Source of the DNA: Bartonella sp. HY038 | GTDB taxonomy: Bacteria > Pseudomonadota > Alphaproteobacteria > Rhizobiales > Rhizobiaceae | Length of the DNA: 63,120 nt | Assembly (NCBI RefSeq): GCF_014117425.1 | Contig: NZ_CP059725.1 | Coordinates: 3,305,001 to 3,368,120 of the forward strand | Direction: 5' to 3' | Part shown: piece after piece, positions 18,556 through 27,747 of the stretch | How positions within the stretch are numbered: the stretch's first letter is position 1 | Layout: each line of letters starts with the position of its first letter | Position numbers and translations under genes: made by a program | Notes under the pieces: generated by a model | What the model was told of the DNA's origin: nothing | The model's database searches: none | The model's input: the letters and a program-made list of their open reading frames with translations, nothing else

Positions 18556-18695
18556 ATGCGTAAAATTTAGTGTTAAGCAAAGCCACGCATAAAAAAAACG
18601 CATATAATATGCGGCTTTTTGATCAAAAATTACGAAATATCAGTATATTAAAAAGGTGAGATATTTAAACCAACTCTTATCCTGATATATGTTTG

Positions 18696-20516
18696 CTATT
18701 CCATTTCTTCGCGCAGCATTTCAAGCTCCAACCATTCTTCTTCTTTTTCCATTAGCGATGTTTGCTTTTGCTCAAGCTTTTTAGAAAGGTCATGGAAACG
18801 GTCGGCATTTTTGCTATAAAGATTAGGATCAGATAATTCTTTTTCAAGAATCGCTATTTCACCATTGAGCTTTTCCATCTCAATCGGCAAATTATCAAGC
18901 GCGTATTTTTGTTTAAAAGAAAGTTTCCGTTTTTGTTCCTTTGCCGGCGCATTATCGTTTTTTTGTCCAGCATTTGCCGTGTCATTATTTTTGGTTGCTT
19001 TTTGCTCTTTGCGTATGCTTAGCGCCTTATCTTTACGCTGTGCTAACATATCACTATAGCCACCGGCATATTCCAACCAATCGCCATCACCTTCTGGCGC
19101 AATAACCGATGTGACGGTGCGATCAAGAAAGTCGCGATCATGACTTACAAGAATTACAGTGCCGGGGAAGCCGGCAACGAGTTCTTGCAAGAGGTCGAGG
19201 GTTTCCATATCAAGATCATTGGTGGGCTCATCGAGGATAAGCAAATTTGCAGGGCGTGCCAAAAGCCGTGCTAGCATTAATCTTGCGCGTTCACCACCCG
19301 AAAGCTCGCGAATTGGCGTGCGTGCTTGCTCGGTTTGAAAGAGAAAATCTTTCATATAGGATACAACGTGTTTTTGTTCGCCATTAACAATAACGCTATC
19401 GCCGCGCCCGTCAGTCAAATAATCTTTAAGGCTTTCATCAAGATTAAGGCTGCGTTTTTGGTCAAGCATTGCCACTTCAAGATTAACCCCAAGGCGCACA
19501 CTGCCTTTATCAGGCTCTATAAGGCCGGTTAAAATTGAAAGCAGCGTGGTTTTGCCGGCACCATTAGGGCCAACAAGTCCAATACGATCACCACGATTAA
19601 TACGGGTAGAAAAATCTTTAATCAAAACACGCTCGCCATAGGCTTTAGCAATATGTTTGGCTTCAACCACTAATTTACCCGAATCGCGGCTATCGGCGGC
19701 TTGCAATTGCACAACGCCTTGTGGTCCTTGATGGCTACGATGGCGGGCGCGTAAATTATGCAATTCATCAAGACGGCGAACATTTCTCTTACGCCGCGCT
19801 GTCACACCATAGCGCAGCCAATGCTCCTCACGCTCGATCTGGCGGCCAAGCTTATGCTGATCGCGTTCTTCTTCTTCTAAAACCTTATCGCGCCATTCTT
19901 CAAAAAATTTAAAGCCTTGATCCAAGCGACGGGTAACACCGCGATCAAGCCATACGGTTGAGCGGCTCACGGTTTCAAGAAAACGCCGATCATGGGAAAT
20001 AATTACCAATGCCGAGCGAATTTGCGCAAGTTCATTTTCAAGCCATTCAATGGTGGTAAGATCAAGGTGGTTGGTTGGCTCATCTAATAATAAAACATCG
20101 GGTGAGGGCGCAAGTACACGGGCAAGGGCTGCACGGCGAGCCTCACCACCAGATAAATCACGCGGATTAGCTTCACCACTTAAACCCAAATGATCCAATA
20201 AATAACCAACCCGGTAATGGTCATCAGCTGGCCCAAGTCCTGCCTCAACATAGGCCTCCACCGTGTCAAAACCATCCATATCAGGACTTTGTGGCAAATA
20301 GCGAATGGTCGCACCTGGATGACGGAAAATTTCGCCATCAGTTGGCTCAACAAGACCAGCTGCTATTTTTAAAAGGGTGGATTTACCAGACCCATTGCGG
20401 CCAACTAATGCAATGCGCTCCCCCTCGCTAACACTTAAATTGGCATTGGTTAATAAAGGAGTGCCCCCGAAGGTAAGCGATAATTGATCAAGGGTTAAAA
20501 GAGGAGGATTGGCCAT
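18696..20516 (-). CDS. ABC-F family ATPase (Uup-like)
   Basis: A 606-residue soluble protein with two ABC domains and no membrane part. Domain 1 has Walker A GRNGSGKST (about residues 39-47), signature LSGGEARRAALAR and Walker B VLLLDEPTNHLD. A charged ABC-F linker follows (EEEERDQHKLGRQIEREEHW). Domain 2 has Walker A GPNGAGKTT, signature LSGGERARLMLAR and LLILDEPTNDLD. The C-terminal 90 residues form a coiled coil like that of Uup. ABC-F proteins act on the ribosome or on replication/repair intermediates rather than in transport. Single gene, with tlpA upstream on the same strand at about 150 bp. Confidence 0.92.
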   Translation of the reverse strand: MANPPLLTLDQLSLTFGGTPLLTNANLSVSEGERIALVGRNGSGKSTLLKIAAGLVEPTDGEIFRHPGATIRYLPQSPDMDGFDTVEAYVEAGLGPADDHYRVGYLLDHLGLSGEANPRDLSGGEARRAALARVLAPSPDVLLLDEPTNHLDLTTIEWLENELAQIRSALVIISHDRRFLETVSRSTVWLDRGVTRRLDQGFKFFEEWRDKVLEEEERDQHKLGRQIEREEHWLRYGVTARRKRNVRRLDELHNLRARHRSHQGPQGVVQLQAADSRDSGKLVVEAKHIAKAYGERVLIKDFSTRINRGDRIGLVGPNGAGKTTLLSILTGLIEPDKGSVRLGVNLEVAMLDQKRSLNLDESLKDYLTDGRGDSVIVNGEQKHVVSYMKDFLFQTEQARTPIRELSGGERARLMLARLLARPANLLILDEPTNDLDMETLDLLQELVAGFPGTVILVSHDRDFLDRTVTSVIAPEGDGDWLEYAGGYSDMLAQRKDKALSIRKEQKATKNNDTANAGQKNDNAPAKEQKRKLSFKQKYALDNLPIEMEKLNGEIAILEKELSDPNLYSKNADRFHDLSKKLEQKQTSLMEKEEEWLELEMLREEME

Positions 20517-20669
20517 AATATCTCATATTGTTAAGCAGCTTTAAAACTTTAATAGCGGTGTATAGCATTTTAGCTCTAAGTGGAAACCGCTTTTATAGGA
20601 ACTAGCAAAATAAAAGCAAAAAACCGGCTTTTTAAAAACCGGCTTTAAAGCAGTGAAGTAAATTAAGCT

Positions 20670-21341
20670 TTATTGTGCATCAAGTTCTTTGACCTTGTCG
20701 ATGAACTTCATAGCATCTGCATCGCCCCAAGGAGCAGAGCCGATAAGGCTAGCCGTCAAACAACCATCCTTGTCAATAATCAATGTGGTTGGAAGCCCGA
20801 GTGCCAAACCTTCACGGCGTAATTTATAAAAAATTGCCATTGAAGTATCGCGATAAAACGGCAAATTATCAGCTTTATATTCTTTTAAGAAGTCATGCAC
20901 ATAGCTATCTTCTTGCTTATCAACATTGACTGCAACAACAGCAAGAGAATCATCTGCTTTTTCGTCTTGCACCTTGGCAATATCGGGCATTTCCTCACGG
21001 CATGGCCCACACCACGTTGCCCAAAGGTTTAAGAAAACTGTTTGTCCCTTAAAATCAGAAACTTTAACTTCTTTACCATCCGCGTTTTTAAAGGTTAAAT
21101 CACCGGCATAAAACGGATCTTGCGCCATAATAACATTGGTAAACTCGCCAGAACGACTTTTTTTCAACGAGCTTAATTTTTGTTCATTTAACGCACAAGA
21201 CTTATTTTCTGCCATTGAGGGGGCGGGGAAAATCGCGTATAGCAAAAATGGTAGAAGGGCAAAAATATACGAGCTTTTAGGTTTAAAAATAGTTTTTATT
21301 GCTGTTTTAATCCTTTTGCCATAAGGTTTTTCTTCAAGCAT
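20670..21341 (-). CDS. tlpA: TlpA-family thiol:disulfide reductase
   Basis: A 223-residue membrane-anchored periplasmic thioredoxin. An N-terminal helix (about residues 24-43) anchors it. The catalytic motif is NLWATWCGPCREEMP (WCGPC near residue 110), and the cis-proline segment is LALGLPTTLIIDKDG. TlpA reduces disulfides in the periplasm, for example for cytochrome oxidase copper-site assembly in Bradyrhizobium. It is divergent from argH with only 31 bp between start codons, a neighbourhood known in Rhizobiales. Promoters must overlap or reach into the coding ends. Confidence 0.9.
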   Translation of the reverse strand: MLEEKPYGKRIKTAIKTIFKPKSSYIFALLPFLLYAIFPAPSMAENKSCALNEQKLSSLKKSRSGEFTNVIMAQDPFYAGDLTFKNADGKEVKVSDFKGQTVFLNLWATWCGPCREEMPDIAKVQDEKADDSLAVVAVNVDKQEDSYVHDFLKEYKADNLPFYRDTSMAIFYKLRREGLALGLPTTLIIDKDGCLTASLIGSAPWGDADAMKFIDKVKELDAQ

Positions 21342-21372
21342 TTTATTATTCCTTTAATTCAGGGCCAAGATT

Positions 21373-22767
21373 ATGACTGAGACCGATAAAAGCAACCAGA
21401 TGTGGGGTGGACGTTTTGCCTCTGGCCCCGACGCTATTATGGAAGAAATTAATGCTTCCATTGATTATGACCGCAAACTTTATAAACAAGATATCAAAGG
21501 TTCCCTTGCTCATGCAGCGATGCTTGCTAAACAAGGTATTATTTCTGCTCATGATATGCAAGAGATAGAGCGCGGATTGCATATTATTTTGAAAGAAATT
21601 GAAAGCGGTAGCTTTGTTTTTTCACGCCGCCTTGAAGATATTCATATGAATATTGAAGCGCGTCTTAAGGATCTTATTGGCGAACCGGCAGGGCGTTTGC
21701 ATACCGCGCGTTCGCGTAATGATCAGGTGGCGGTTGATTTTCGTCTCTGGGTTAAGGATGAAACGCAAAAGACCGCTGCTAGCCTTCATAAATTAATTGT
21801 TCTTTTAGTAAAGCGTGCGGAACAATTTGCTGGAAATTATATGCCGGGCTTTACTCACTTACAAACGGCGCAGCCAGTTACCTATGGTCACCACCTTATG
21901 GCCTATGTTGAAATGTTTGGCCGTGATTTGTCGCGTATGCAAGATGCGGTCAATCGCATGGACGAGTCACCCCTTGGTGCCGCAGCCCTTGCCGGTACGG
22001 GCTTTCCAACCGATCGTTTCATGACCGCTAAATTATTAGGCTTTCGTGAACCAACCCGCAATTCGATTGATAGCGTATCTGATCGTGACTATGCGCTGGA
22101 GTTTTTAAGTGCAGCCTCGATTTGCGCCACCCATCTATCCCGTATGGCTGAGGAAATTGTTATTTGGTCAACACCACAATTTAATTTTGTGCGCTTGTCT
22201 GACAGTTTTTCAACCGGCTCATCAATTATGCCACAAAAGAAAAACCCTGATGCCGCAGAGCTTATCCGTGCAAAAACGGGCCGTATCAATGGTGCATTAA
22301 TCACATTGCTGACCGTGATGAAAGGCTTACCGCTTGCCTATTCTAAAGACATGCAAGAAGATAAGGAAGCAGTATTTGACGCGGCTGAAACCTTAGAGCT
22401 GTGCATTGCTGCTATGACGGGTATGATGAGCGATATTCACATTAATACCGATGCTATGGCAAAAGCTGCAGGCTCTGGTTTTTCCACTGCTACCGATCTT
22501 GCTGATTGGCTAGTGCGCGTGCTTGGCTTACCCTTTAGGGAGGCTCACCACGTTACTGGACGTGCGGTTGCACTAGCTGAAGAAAAGAAAGTGGAACTTG
22601 GTGCGCTAACCTTGCAAGACTTACAATCTATCCATAAGGATATTACCAGTGATGTATTTGGTTACCTCACCGTAGAAAAGTCGGTTGAAAGCCGTCAATC
22701 TTACGGTGGTACAGCGCCAAATCAAGTGCGCCAACAAATCGAAAATTGGAAAAAGCGCTTATCATAA
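21373..22767 (+). CDS. argH: Argininosuccinate lyase
   Basis: A 464-residue enzyme of normal length that splits argininosuccinate into arginine and fumarate, the last step of arginine synthesis. It starts [13 protein letters not shown], the usual ArgH N-terminus. [16 protein letters not shown] and the superfamily signature [15 protein letters not shown] (about residue 285) contain the catalytic serine. [13 protein letters not shown] carries the active-site histidine region. Cytoplasmic tetramer. A strong hairpin follows 43 bp after the stop, so it is transcribed alone; the small lipoprotein and lysA often found behind argH in rhizobia are absent. Confidence 0.97.
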   Translation: MTETDKSNQMWGGRFASGPDAIMEEINASIDYDRKLYKQDIKGSLAHAAMLAKQGIISAHDMQEIERGLHIILKEIESGSFVFSRRLEDIHMNIEARLKDLIGEPAGRLHTARSRNDQVAVDFRLWVKDETQKTAASLHKLIVLLVKRAEQFAGNYMPGFTHLQTAQPVTYGHHLMAYVEMFGRDLSRMQDAVNRMDESPLGAAALAGTGFPTDRFMTAKLLGFREPTRNSIDSVSDRDYALEFLSAASICATHLSRMAEEIVIWSTPQFNFVRLSDSFSTGSSIMPQKKNPDAAELIRAKTGRINGALITLLTVMKGLPLAYSKDMQEDKEAVFDAAETLELCIAAMTGMMSDIHINTDAMAKAAGSGFSTATDLADWLVRVLGLPFREAHHVTGRAVALAEEKKVELGALTLQDLQSIHKDITSDVFGYLTVEKSVESRQSYGGTAPNQVRQQIENWKKRLS

Positions 22768-22809
22768 AATTGCAATCTACTTTTTTAAGATTGCATGGTG
22801 CAACAGCAT

Positions 22810-22848
22810 GGCGGACTCACATTTTAAGTCCGCCTGACTTAGCCTTTT
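22810..22848 (+). terminator. Terminator after argH
   Basis: GGCGGACT pairs with AGTCCGCC around a nine-base loop; a T-run follows after about ten bases. The T-run is a little distant, so termination may be partial. Confidence 0.6.
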
Positions 22849-23245
22849 TGATAAAAATCAATTTTAAAATACCTCATTTTATCAATCGCGTGTAAAATTA
22901 ATATGCGTGTGAAATATATTAGTAAAATAGATGCGATGCAGTTTGATTTTTTGTCGCGAAACTTTGTTGAAATTGATTAAAGTATTTACAAATAATTAAA
23001 ATTGAGGTTATCTATTTACTCAAGTAACCTGTTTAATCAGTATTCAAATACAACTTAAGCGCGATTTAGAGAATTATAAATATATTTAATCAAAAAATAA
23101 TGGCTCGAAATGGAGCTAGTTTATATTTTCTAATATTAATTTCTTGGAAATTATGTAATTTTTAGTTGTATTTTTCTTGAGAATTTAAAACAAAACAGTT
23201 TTCCACCACATTCTAGCCATAAACTAATTAGCCGGTTAATTTTAT
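22849..23245. other. AT-rich spacer
   Basis: About 400 bp between the argH terminator and the orphan sRNA promoter. No gene or structured element was seen. Confidence 0.4.
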
Positions 23246-23274
23246 TTGACATGAATCAAAATACACCATATAGT
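23246..23274 (+). promoter_or_regulatory. Strong sigma-70-type promoter of an orphan small RNA
   Basis: TTGACA at 23246-23251 and TATAGT at 23269-23274 are separated by exactly 17 bp, close to the consensus housekeeping promoter. Transcription would start near 23281. No protein gene follows on this strand; instead a hairpin-rich segment ends in a perfect terminator. Confidence 0.7.
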
Positions 23275-23280
23275 TGTATT

Positions 23281-23395
23281 GCTATCATATGATATCCTGC
23301 ATGTGTTAGCGGCAGAACGGTGCCCCGCAATTAGCCGTCTGTCATCCCGGCCTCAGGACGTAATCCGGATGCTTCTGCATCCGGATTATTATTTT
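23281..23395 (+). ncRNA. Candidate trans-acting small RNA
   Basis: About 115 nt between the promoter above and a perfect 11-bp terminator hairpin (AATCCGGATGC, loop TTCT, GCATCCGGATT, 23362-23387, then a T-rich tail). A first hairpin at 23311-23343 pairs GGCAGA-CGG with CCG-TCTGTC with one bulged A; its loop displays TGCCCCGCAATTA. The linker ATCCCGGCCTCAGGACG is single-stranded and C/G-rich, unlike the AT-rich surroundings. No open frame is present. I do not recognise it as 6S, tmRNA, AbcR or a known riboswitch, so it is left unnamed. Confidence 0.68.
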
Positions 23396-23716
23396 ATAGA
23401 GATATTGGTTAGCAAGAAATTATTGCCGTTGCTGAGTAGTTGTATTTAAACCAACATAGCCGTATCTCTTGCCAGTATTTTCGCAAAAATATTAGTTTAA
23501 TCCAAAATATCCAAAAATCTTTCGTAATACCGACTATAAGCTTTTAAAAAAATCTAAAATTTATTCAACAAAATCGAACTAAAAACTAATTTAGCAGTTT
23601 GTGTAGAGTTTTACTTGAGTTGGTTTGGCAAAAATTCAGATTAGTTAATATTATGGACATAGAACTTCTGCAGTTATAATAAGTCTTTCGTAAAATGCTT
23701 ATGACAAAATATTCTA
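23396..23716. other. Gene-free spacer
   Basis: About 320 bp of AT-rich DNA before the end of the EEP-family gene; nothing recognisable. Confidence 0.4.
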
Positions 23717-24577
23717 TTAAGTGTTTGCTGCGACATTCATGCTATTTAAAGCGCCAAGGATATCAATATGGGCTTTGATGGGTAGGTGATCTGATGCAAT
23801 GCGGGCCAAAGCACTTTTGTGCACCTCAACAGAATTTATTAGATTTTTAGGATAAGCAAACACGCGATCCAAAGCTAAGACGGGAAAACGCGCAGGAAAA
23901 CTTGGTAAAGTTCCCATTGCAAGGTCAAAAAGCGGTGATAGGCTGGTGAGAGATGAACCTTTACCAATACGCCATTCATTCAGATCACCAATTAATAAAG
24001 TTGGCATGTCTGGGCGCGTTTCAAGATAGCTTAAAATAGTTTTTGCTTGCTGTATACGCGAACGGTGTAATAAACCAAAATGCGCACCAATAACTCGTAG
24101 GGGGCCATAAATTAACTCAAATTCAACAATGACAGCGCCGCGGGGCTCTAATCCTGGCAATTTTATTTGATGTACATCACGCACTTCGCCATTACGAAAA
24201 AATAGCCCATTGCCGTGCCAACCGTGACCAAGCGATGACATGGCTTGTATTGGTACCGGCTTTAATCCGGTGCGCTCATTTAAATAATCCAGATCCAAAA
24301 GGCCTATGCGCTCCCCAAAGCGTTTATCGATTTCTTGCAAACCAATAATATCAGCATTAAGTTCGGAAATAACATTAACAATTCTTTCAGGATTAAATAT
24401 CTTGTCAAGGCCCACACATTTATGAACATTATAGGATGCGATAACCGTATCGCCACCCTCCCTATCTGCTGATAGTGGCCGATGTCCGCGACGATTTCTA
24501 ATCGCAGAATCGACATTCTGGCGTAGTGTTTTATTGTTGAGCTTAGGAAAGGAAAATCGCTTTTTCTTTTTATCCAT
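23717..24577 (-). CDS. Endonuclease/exonuclease/phosphatase (EEP) family hydrolase
   Basis: A 286-residue cytoplasmic protein with an EEP fold. YNVHKCVG (about residue 50) holds the first metal-site Asn, ADIIGLQEID the catalytic Glu, GAHFGLLHRSR the histidine/asparagine region, LLIGDLNEW the Asp-x-Asn pair, and ASDHLPIKAHI the final Asp-His pair. The first 45 residues are basic (MDKKKKRFSFP) and could bind nucleic acid or membrane. Substrates in this superfamily range from DNA to phospholipids and inositol phosphates, so the substrate is open. It is a single gene. Confidence 0.85.
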   Translation of the reverse strand: MDKKKKRFSFPKLNNKTLRQNVDSAIRNRRGHRPLSADREGGDTVIASYNVHKCVGLDKIFNPERIVNVISELNADIIGLQEIDKRFGERIGLLDLDYLNERTGLKPVPIQAMSSLGHGWHGNGLFFRNGEVRDVHQIKLPGLEPRGAVIVEFELIYGPLRVIGAHFGLLHRSRIQQAKTILSYLETRPDMPTLLIGDLNEWRIGKGSSLTSLSPLFDLAMGTLPSFPARFPVLALDRVFAYPKNLINSVEVHKSALARIASDHLPIKAHIDILGALNSMNVAANT

Positions 24578-24890
24578 TTTTCACTTCCTCATAGATCATT
24601 TTTAGCAACTAATTTTCGTCACCGTTATTTTATCCATTATGATCCCAAAAAACATCAATTTACTGTTCGTATTGTTAAAAAAATAATCAATTATCTGTGT
24701 AACATTGTCGTTTTGCAATTTGTCATTTTGACATTACAATTTTATGAAAGGTTAAAGGCCGTCTAAAATGTTTCATTGTAAGGCAAATTCTAGCAACTTA
24801 AATCAGTTGCCTTTATTCAATTTATAAAGGTTTCTTTGACCCGTTTGGAGCAATATATATAAATTAATAAAATTATATCTATGAATAAAA
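24578..24890. other. Intergenic spacer
   Basis: About 310 bp, AT-rich, holding the EEP gene promoter; no other element seen. Confidence 0.35.
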
Positions 24891-25316
24891 TCAAAAGAAT
24901 CTCAAAATAAAATTTAAAAAATAATTCAAATATTCAAAATTTGGTATTTGCTTTATATAAGCTGCATTATAAAGAAAATTACTTATTAAAAATAATATAA
25001 ACATAGTGGGGAAATAATAGTATTTTTTGAAATATCCAATTGCAATGATAAAGAGCATCACAAATTGGAATAAAAATAATGGAAACAAAAAGCTAGTATT
25101 TAATAGCTTCGCTACAACGAAATTATTTGAAAAAGCAGCGTTAAAGAAATAAGTTGAAAAATCACTATTAAAAATTGCAATAATGTCGCGTATACATGAA
25201 ATTGTAAATAAACTAAGATAAAGGGCAACCAAGTAAAGCGCGCCGCCAATTTTAGTATTTTTTACAATTTTTCCCTTCTTTGCGGTGATATTGCTACTTG
25301 TATTTATACCATTCAT
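24891..25316 (-). CDS. DUF2569-like membrane protein, copy 1
   Basis: A 141-residue protein with four predicted membrane helices. It starts with about 20 polar residues and then KIGGALYLVALYLSL, which resembles the IGGWLxLF start of DUF2569. The segment IGYFKKYYYFPTMFILFLIS fits the family's third-to-fourth helix region (charged loop followed by FPxxFI). Its upstream neighbour on the same strand has the same plan, so the pair looks like a tandem duplication that has diverged strongly. Function unknown. Very AT-rich. Confidence 0.6.
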   Translation of the reverse strand: MNGINTSSNITAKKGKIVKNTKIGGALYLVALYLSLFTISCIRDIIAIFNSDFSTYFFNAAFSNNFVVAKLLNTSFLFPLFLFQFVMLFIIAIGYFKKYYYFPTMFILFLISNFLYNAAYIKQIPNFEYLNYFLNFILRFF

Positions 25317-25367
25317 AACGGTTCCAAACTCAATCTAAGAATTGAAATAACTATATTTAAAAAACAA

Positions 25368-25823
25368 TTAATTAACGAAGGTGTTTTTTACTCGCTTAGA
25401 AAAAATAATATAGAATAGAAAAATAACAGCTATAAAACAGCCTAGCCAATAAATAGGGGACGTAAACACTTCATCTTTTTTAAATCTATATTTAAAAAAT
25501 AAGGCATAACCAACATCCAAGCAAATTCGATAGATCAAAAATGCAATAAATACATATGGGAAGGTTCGTTTTTCCTTAAGTAACCCTATGAAAGCCATTG
25601 TCATTAAGACTAAATCAAATAAGAATGGAGCAGAAAGAAATGAGACTAAAACTTGGGTGAAGCTGTCAAAATCGTAAATAAATTGAACCTTATTTAAAAT
25701 ATAGCTTACATTATAAACCACGTGATATGTTAAGTATATTGCAACGAAATAAAGCAATCCACCAATTTTAAGGTCACTTTTTTTAAATTTATTTTTCACT
25801 ACTAAATTACTTGAAGCGTTCAA
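25368..25823 (-). CDS. DUF2569-like membrane protein, copy 2
   Basis: A 151-residue four-helix membrane protein: KIGGLLYFVAIYLTYHV as the first helix, then FLSAPFLFDLVLMTMAFIGL, then the loop KEKRTFPYVFIAFLIYR, and a last helix before a basic tail. It shares KIGGxLYxVAxYL and the FPxxFIxFLI motif with the gene 50 bp downstream. No function is known for the family. The two genes are likely one transcript. Ordinary housekeeping genes in this window are less AT-rich, which suggests recent gain or relaxed selection. Confidence 0.6.
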   Translation of the reverse strand: MNASSNLVVKNKFKKSDLKIGGLLYFVAIYLTYHVVYNVSYILNKVQFIYDFDSFTQVLVSFLSAPFLFDLVLMTMAFIGLLKEKRTFPYVFIAFLIYRICLDVGYALFFKYRFKKDEVFTSPIYWLGCFIAVIFLFYIIFSKRVKNTFVN

Positions 25824-26644
25824 TATGTTTTCCTCGATTGGAAGCCAATTATAAATAAGTTCGATATAGTTAAAATATTAGAATTTTTTTAAGATATGAC
25901 TTAGGCGGGATTTTATAGTCAACACCGTTACTATAAACAATGTAATGGCGATTATTCAAGTACTGGTTATTATATATATTATAAAATCATTATTTAGCTT
26001 TAATATCTGCTAAGGTGGATGTTGTTTAATATGATTATGCTGATGGTTAGACAAAGAAAACTATCACAAATTTTGATAAATTCATTCAATTTATTTGCTG
26101 TTGCTAGTGAGCACTTTTGGCTCGTACGCTTAATGTAAATACAAGACGCCAGCCATTAGCTTGTATTCTGGCAAAAATTGAGCGCTACAAATGAGCTCTT
26201 TATGATTTTTCAATATACTAGCTTGGCTTTGCTTGGAAATGGTGTGGCGTTTTCAGTATCAAAATAGCGTTTAGCGCTTCAATATCGGTATTTGGATAAT
26301 TTGTTCAGGTTATTTTTCTTGCAAGAAATAGGTGCTAAACATGGTTGATGTTAAATAGGCTGCTATAAAGTTTACCGCCTGATTTAGTCATAAAAATACG
26401 CAAATGAGTGATCCGCGAGGATATTAGCGATTGGGTTCGGGTAATATCGAAACTCAAACGAATTCTCGCACTTCGCGTTGATGGAAAAGCTCATAAATGG
26501 TTTAGCAGGCGTGAAATTATTAAAATTTTACGGCAGATTAAAAAACTGTTTAGATGAAAAAATATGAAATCTCATTGCACATTATTGAGTGAGATTATTG
26601 TGAATATGTAAATGCATCAAGCTCTCAGTTAGATAATTAAAAAT
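25824..26644. other. Long gene-poor spacer
   Basis: About 820 bp. One short frame at 26408-26557 (GTG start, 49 codons, basic, with WFSRREIIKILRQIKKLF near the end) looks like possible coding debris but has no recognised family and no ribosome binding site. Nothing else is supported. Confidence 0.4.
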
Positions 26645-27220
26645 CTATGTTTTTTTTATCGCTCCCTTAATTGCCAGATGGATAAGAGTAAAAAGGCTAA
26701 TGAGGGCAGCAGCATAGATCAGATAAATAGAAATGCCAAAGGTTTGATTAATGTCAACGCCGTTTTTGGCAAGGCATGAATTAAATGCTGTATCGACACG
26801 TTTTGCTATCACGAAGAATATGCCAAATAATGAAGCAAAGCTGCAAACTATGTATGCGAAAATAGTGCTTAAAATTTCGTAGGCCGACATGATGATAAAA
26901 ATAATGCCAAGGAGGATGCTTGCCCACATCATCGAATAGGAGCCAATACGCCACATCTTATACTGGTTGCGAAAAAGAAAACTAACACTGAGCACCAGTG
27001 GCAAGGCGACAAAAAGCAGCCAAATAATTGGACCAAATGTTGTTGCCCAAAGTGGGGTGCCGCCCCAAATAGTCAATTCGGGTTGGTTTTTTGGGTAATG
27101 ATAGGTGGTGAATGCTGAGGCTATTATACAGATGATGACTGCAAAGCTTGCTACATTAAAAAAACGTTGTGATGGATTGTTCTCGGCTTTAAGAGTTTCA
27201 AGATCGTTTTTTTCTTGCAT
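26645..27220 (-). CDS. Hypothetical membrane protein, 191 aa
   Basis: An inner-membrane protein with about five helices, located roughly at residues 24-40, 64-83, 95-115, 117-140 and 165-183. It begins with a polar stretch MQEKNDLETLKAENNPSQRF. A GGAGG-type ribosome binding site sits before the ATG at 27220. It has no recognised domain. It is a single gene flanked by long spacers on both sides. The regular helix pattern and clear start support it being real. Confidence 0.65.
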   Translation of the reverse strand: MQEKNDLETLKAENNPSQRFFNVASFAVIICIIASAFTTYHYPKNQPELTIWGGTPLWATTFGPIIWLLFVALPLVLSVSFLFRNQYKMWRIGSYSMMWASILLGIIFIIMSAYEILSTIFAYIVCSFASLFGIFFVIAKRVDTAFNSCLAKNGVDINQTFGISIYLIYAAALISLFTLIHLAIKGAIKKT

Positions 27221-27747
27221 TTTCGCCTCCTTTAATATATTTGAACATAATTCAATGTTGAACGATGTTCAATATGAAAGAGAAATAAAGCAAATTTATG
27301 ATATTATAATTTGAAATGTGTTGTGGAGTATTTAAAATTTTACATAATAAACAATTTGTTATATTTTTTAAGGAAATTAAGTGATTGTTTTGTGTTAAAT
27401 GGAATCAAATAGGCGGATTGTTTACTTGGCGCTCGTCACTTGGTAAAAACCACTTATCATCTACGGATAAAGCGTGAATGCATATTAAGTCGAGGCAAGC
27501 ACTCTAATCTTTTTTTAAATGCTATTGGCAGCAAAATTTAGGAATAAATTTTAACCCTTTGGAAACCATAAAATAGAAGAAAGCATTTTTGGGCTCAAAA
27601 TATAAAACTTGATTTCATTGTTTAAATCAAATTTTACACTTATTGCCGACAATGATGCTGTTTTCTTTTAAACTTTCAGGTAATATGGTTAATCTTGACC
27701 ACTGGAAATGTGAAAACAAGGCGGGGTTTATATTGGAGTTTTATAAC
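27221..27747. other. Spacer before the MipA gene
   Basis: About 530 bp containing the promoters of the two divergent genes. An open frame joins the MipA gene from 27643, but the GTG at 27748 with GGAG nine bases upstream is the better start because it places a signal peptide at the N-terminus. Confidence 0.4.

Noticed and set aside
20603..20650. Hairpin with AAACCGGCTTT repeats after tlpA
   Set aside because: The two copies are direct repeats and pair poorly, so a terminator call is not supported.
23281..23395. A riboswitch or leader of the EEP-family gene
   Set aside because: It is on the opposite strand from that gene, ends in its own terminator and has no downstream gene on its strand.
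26408..26557. A 49-codon basic ORF (GTG start)
   Set aside because: It has protein-like composition, but no ribosome binding site, no family and no conserved neighbour; kept only as a note in the spacer entry.
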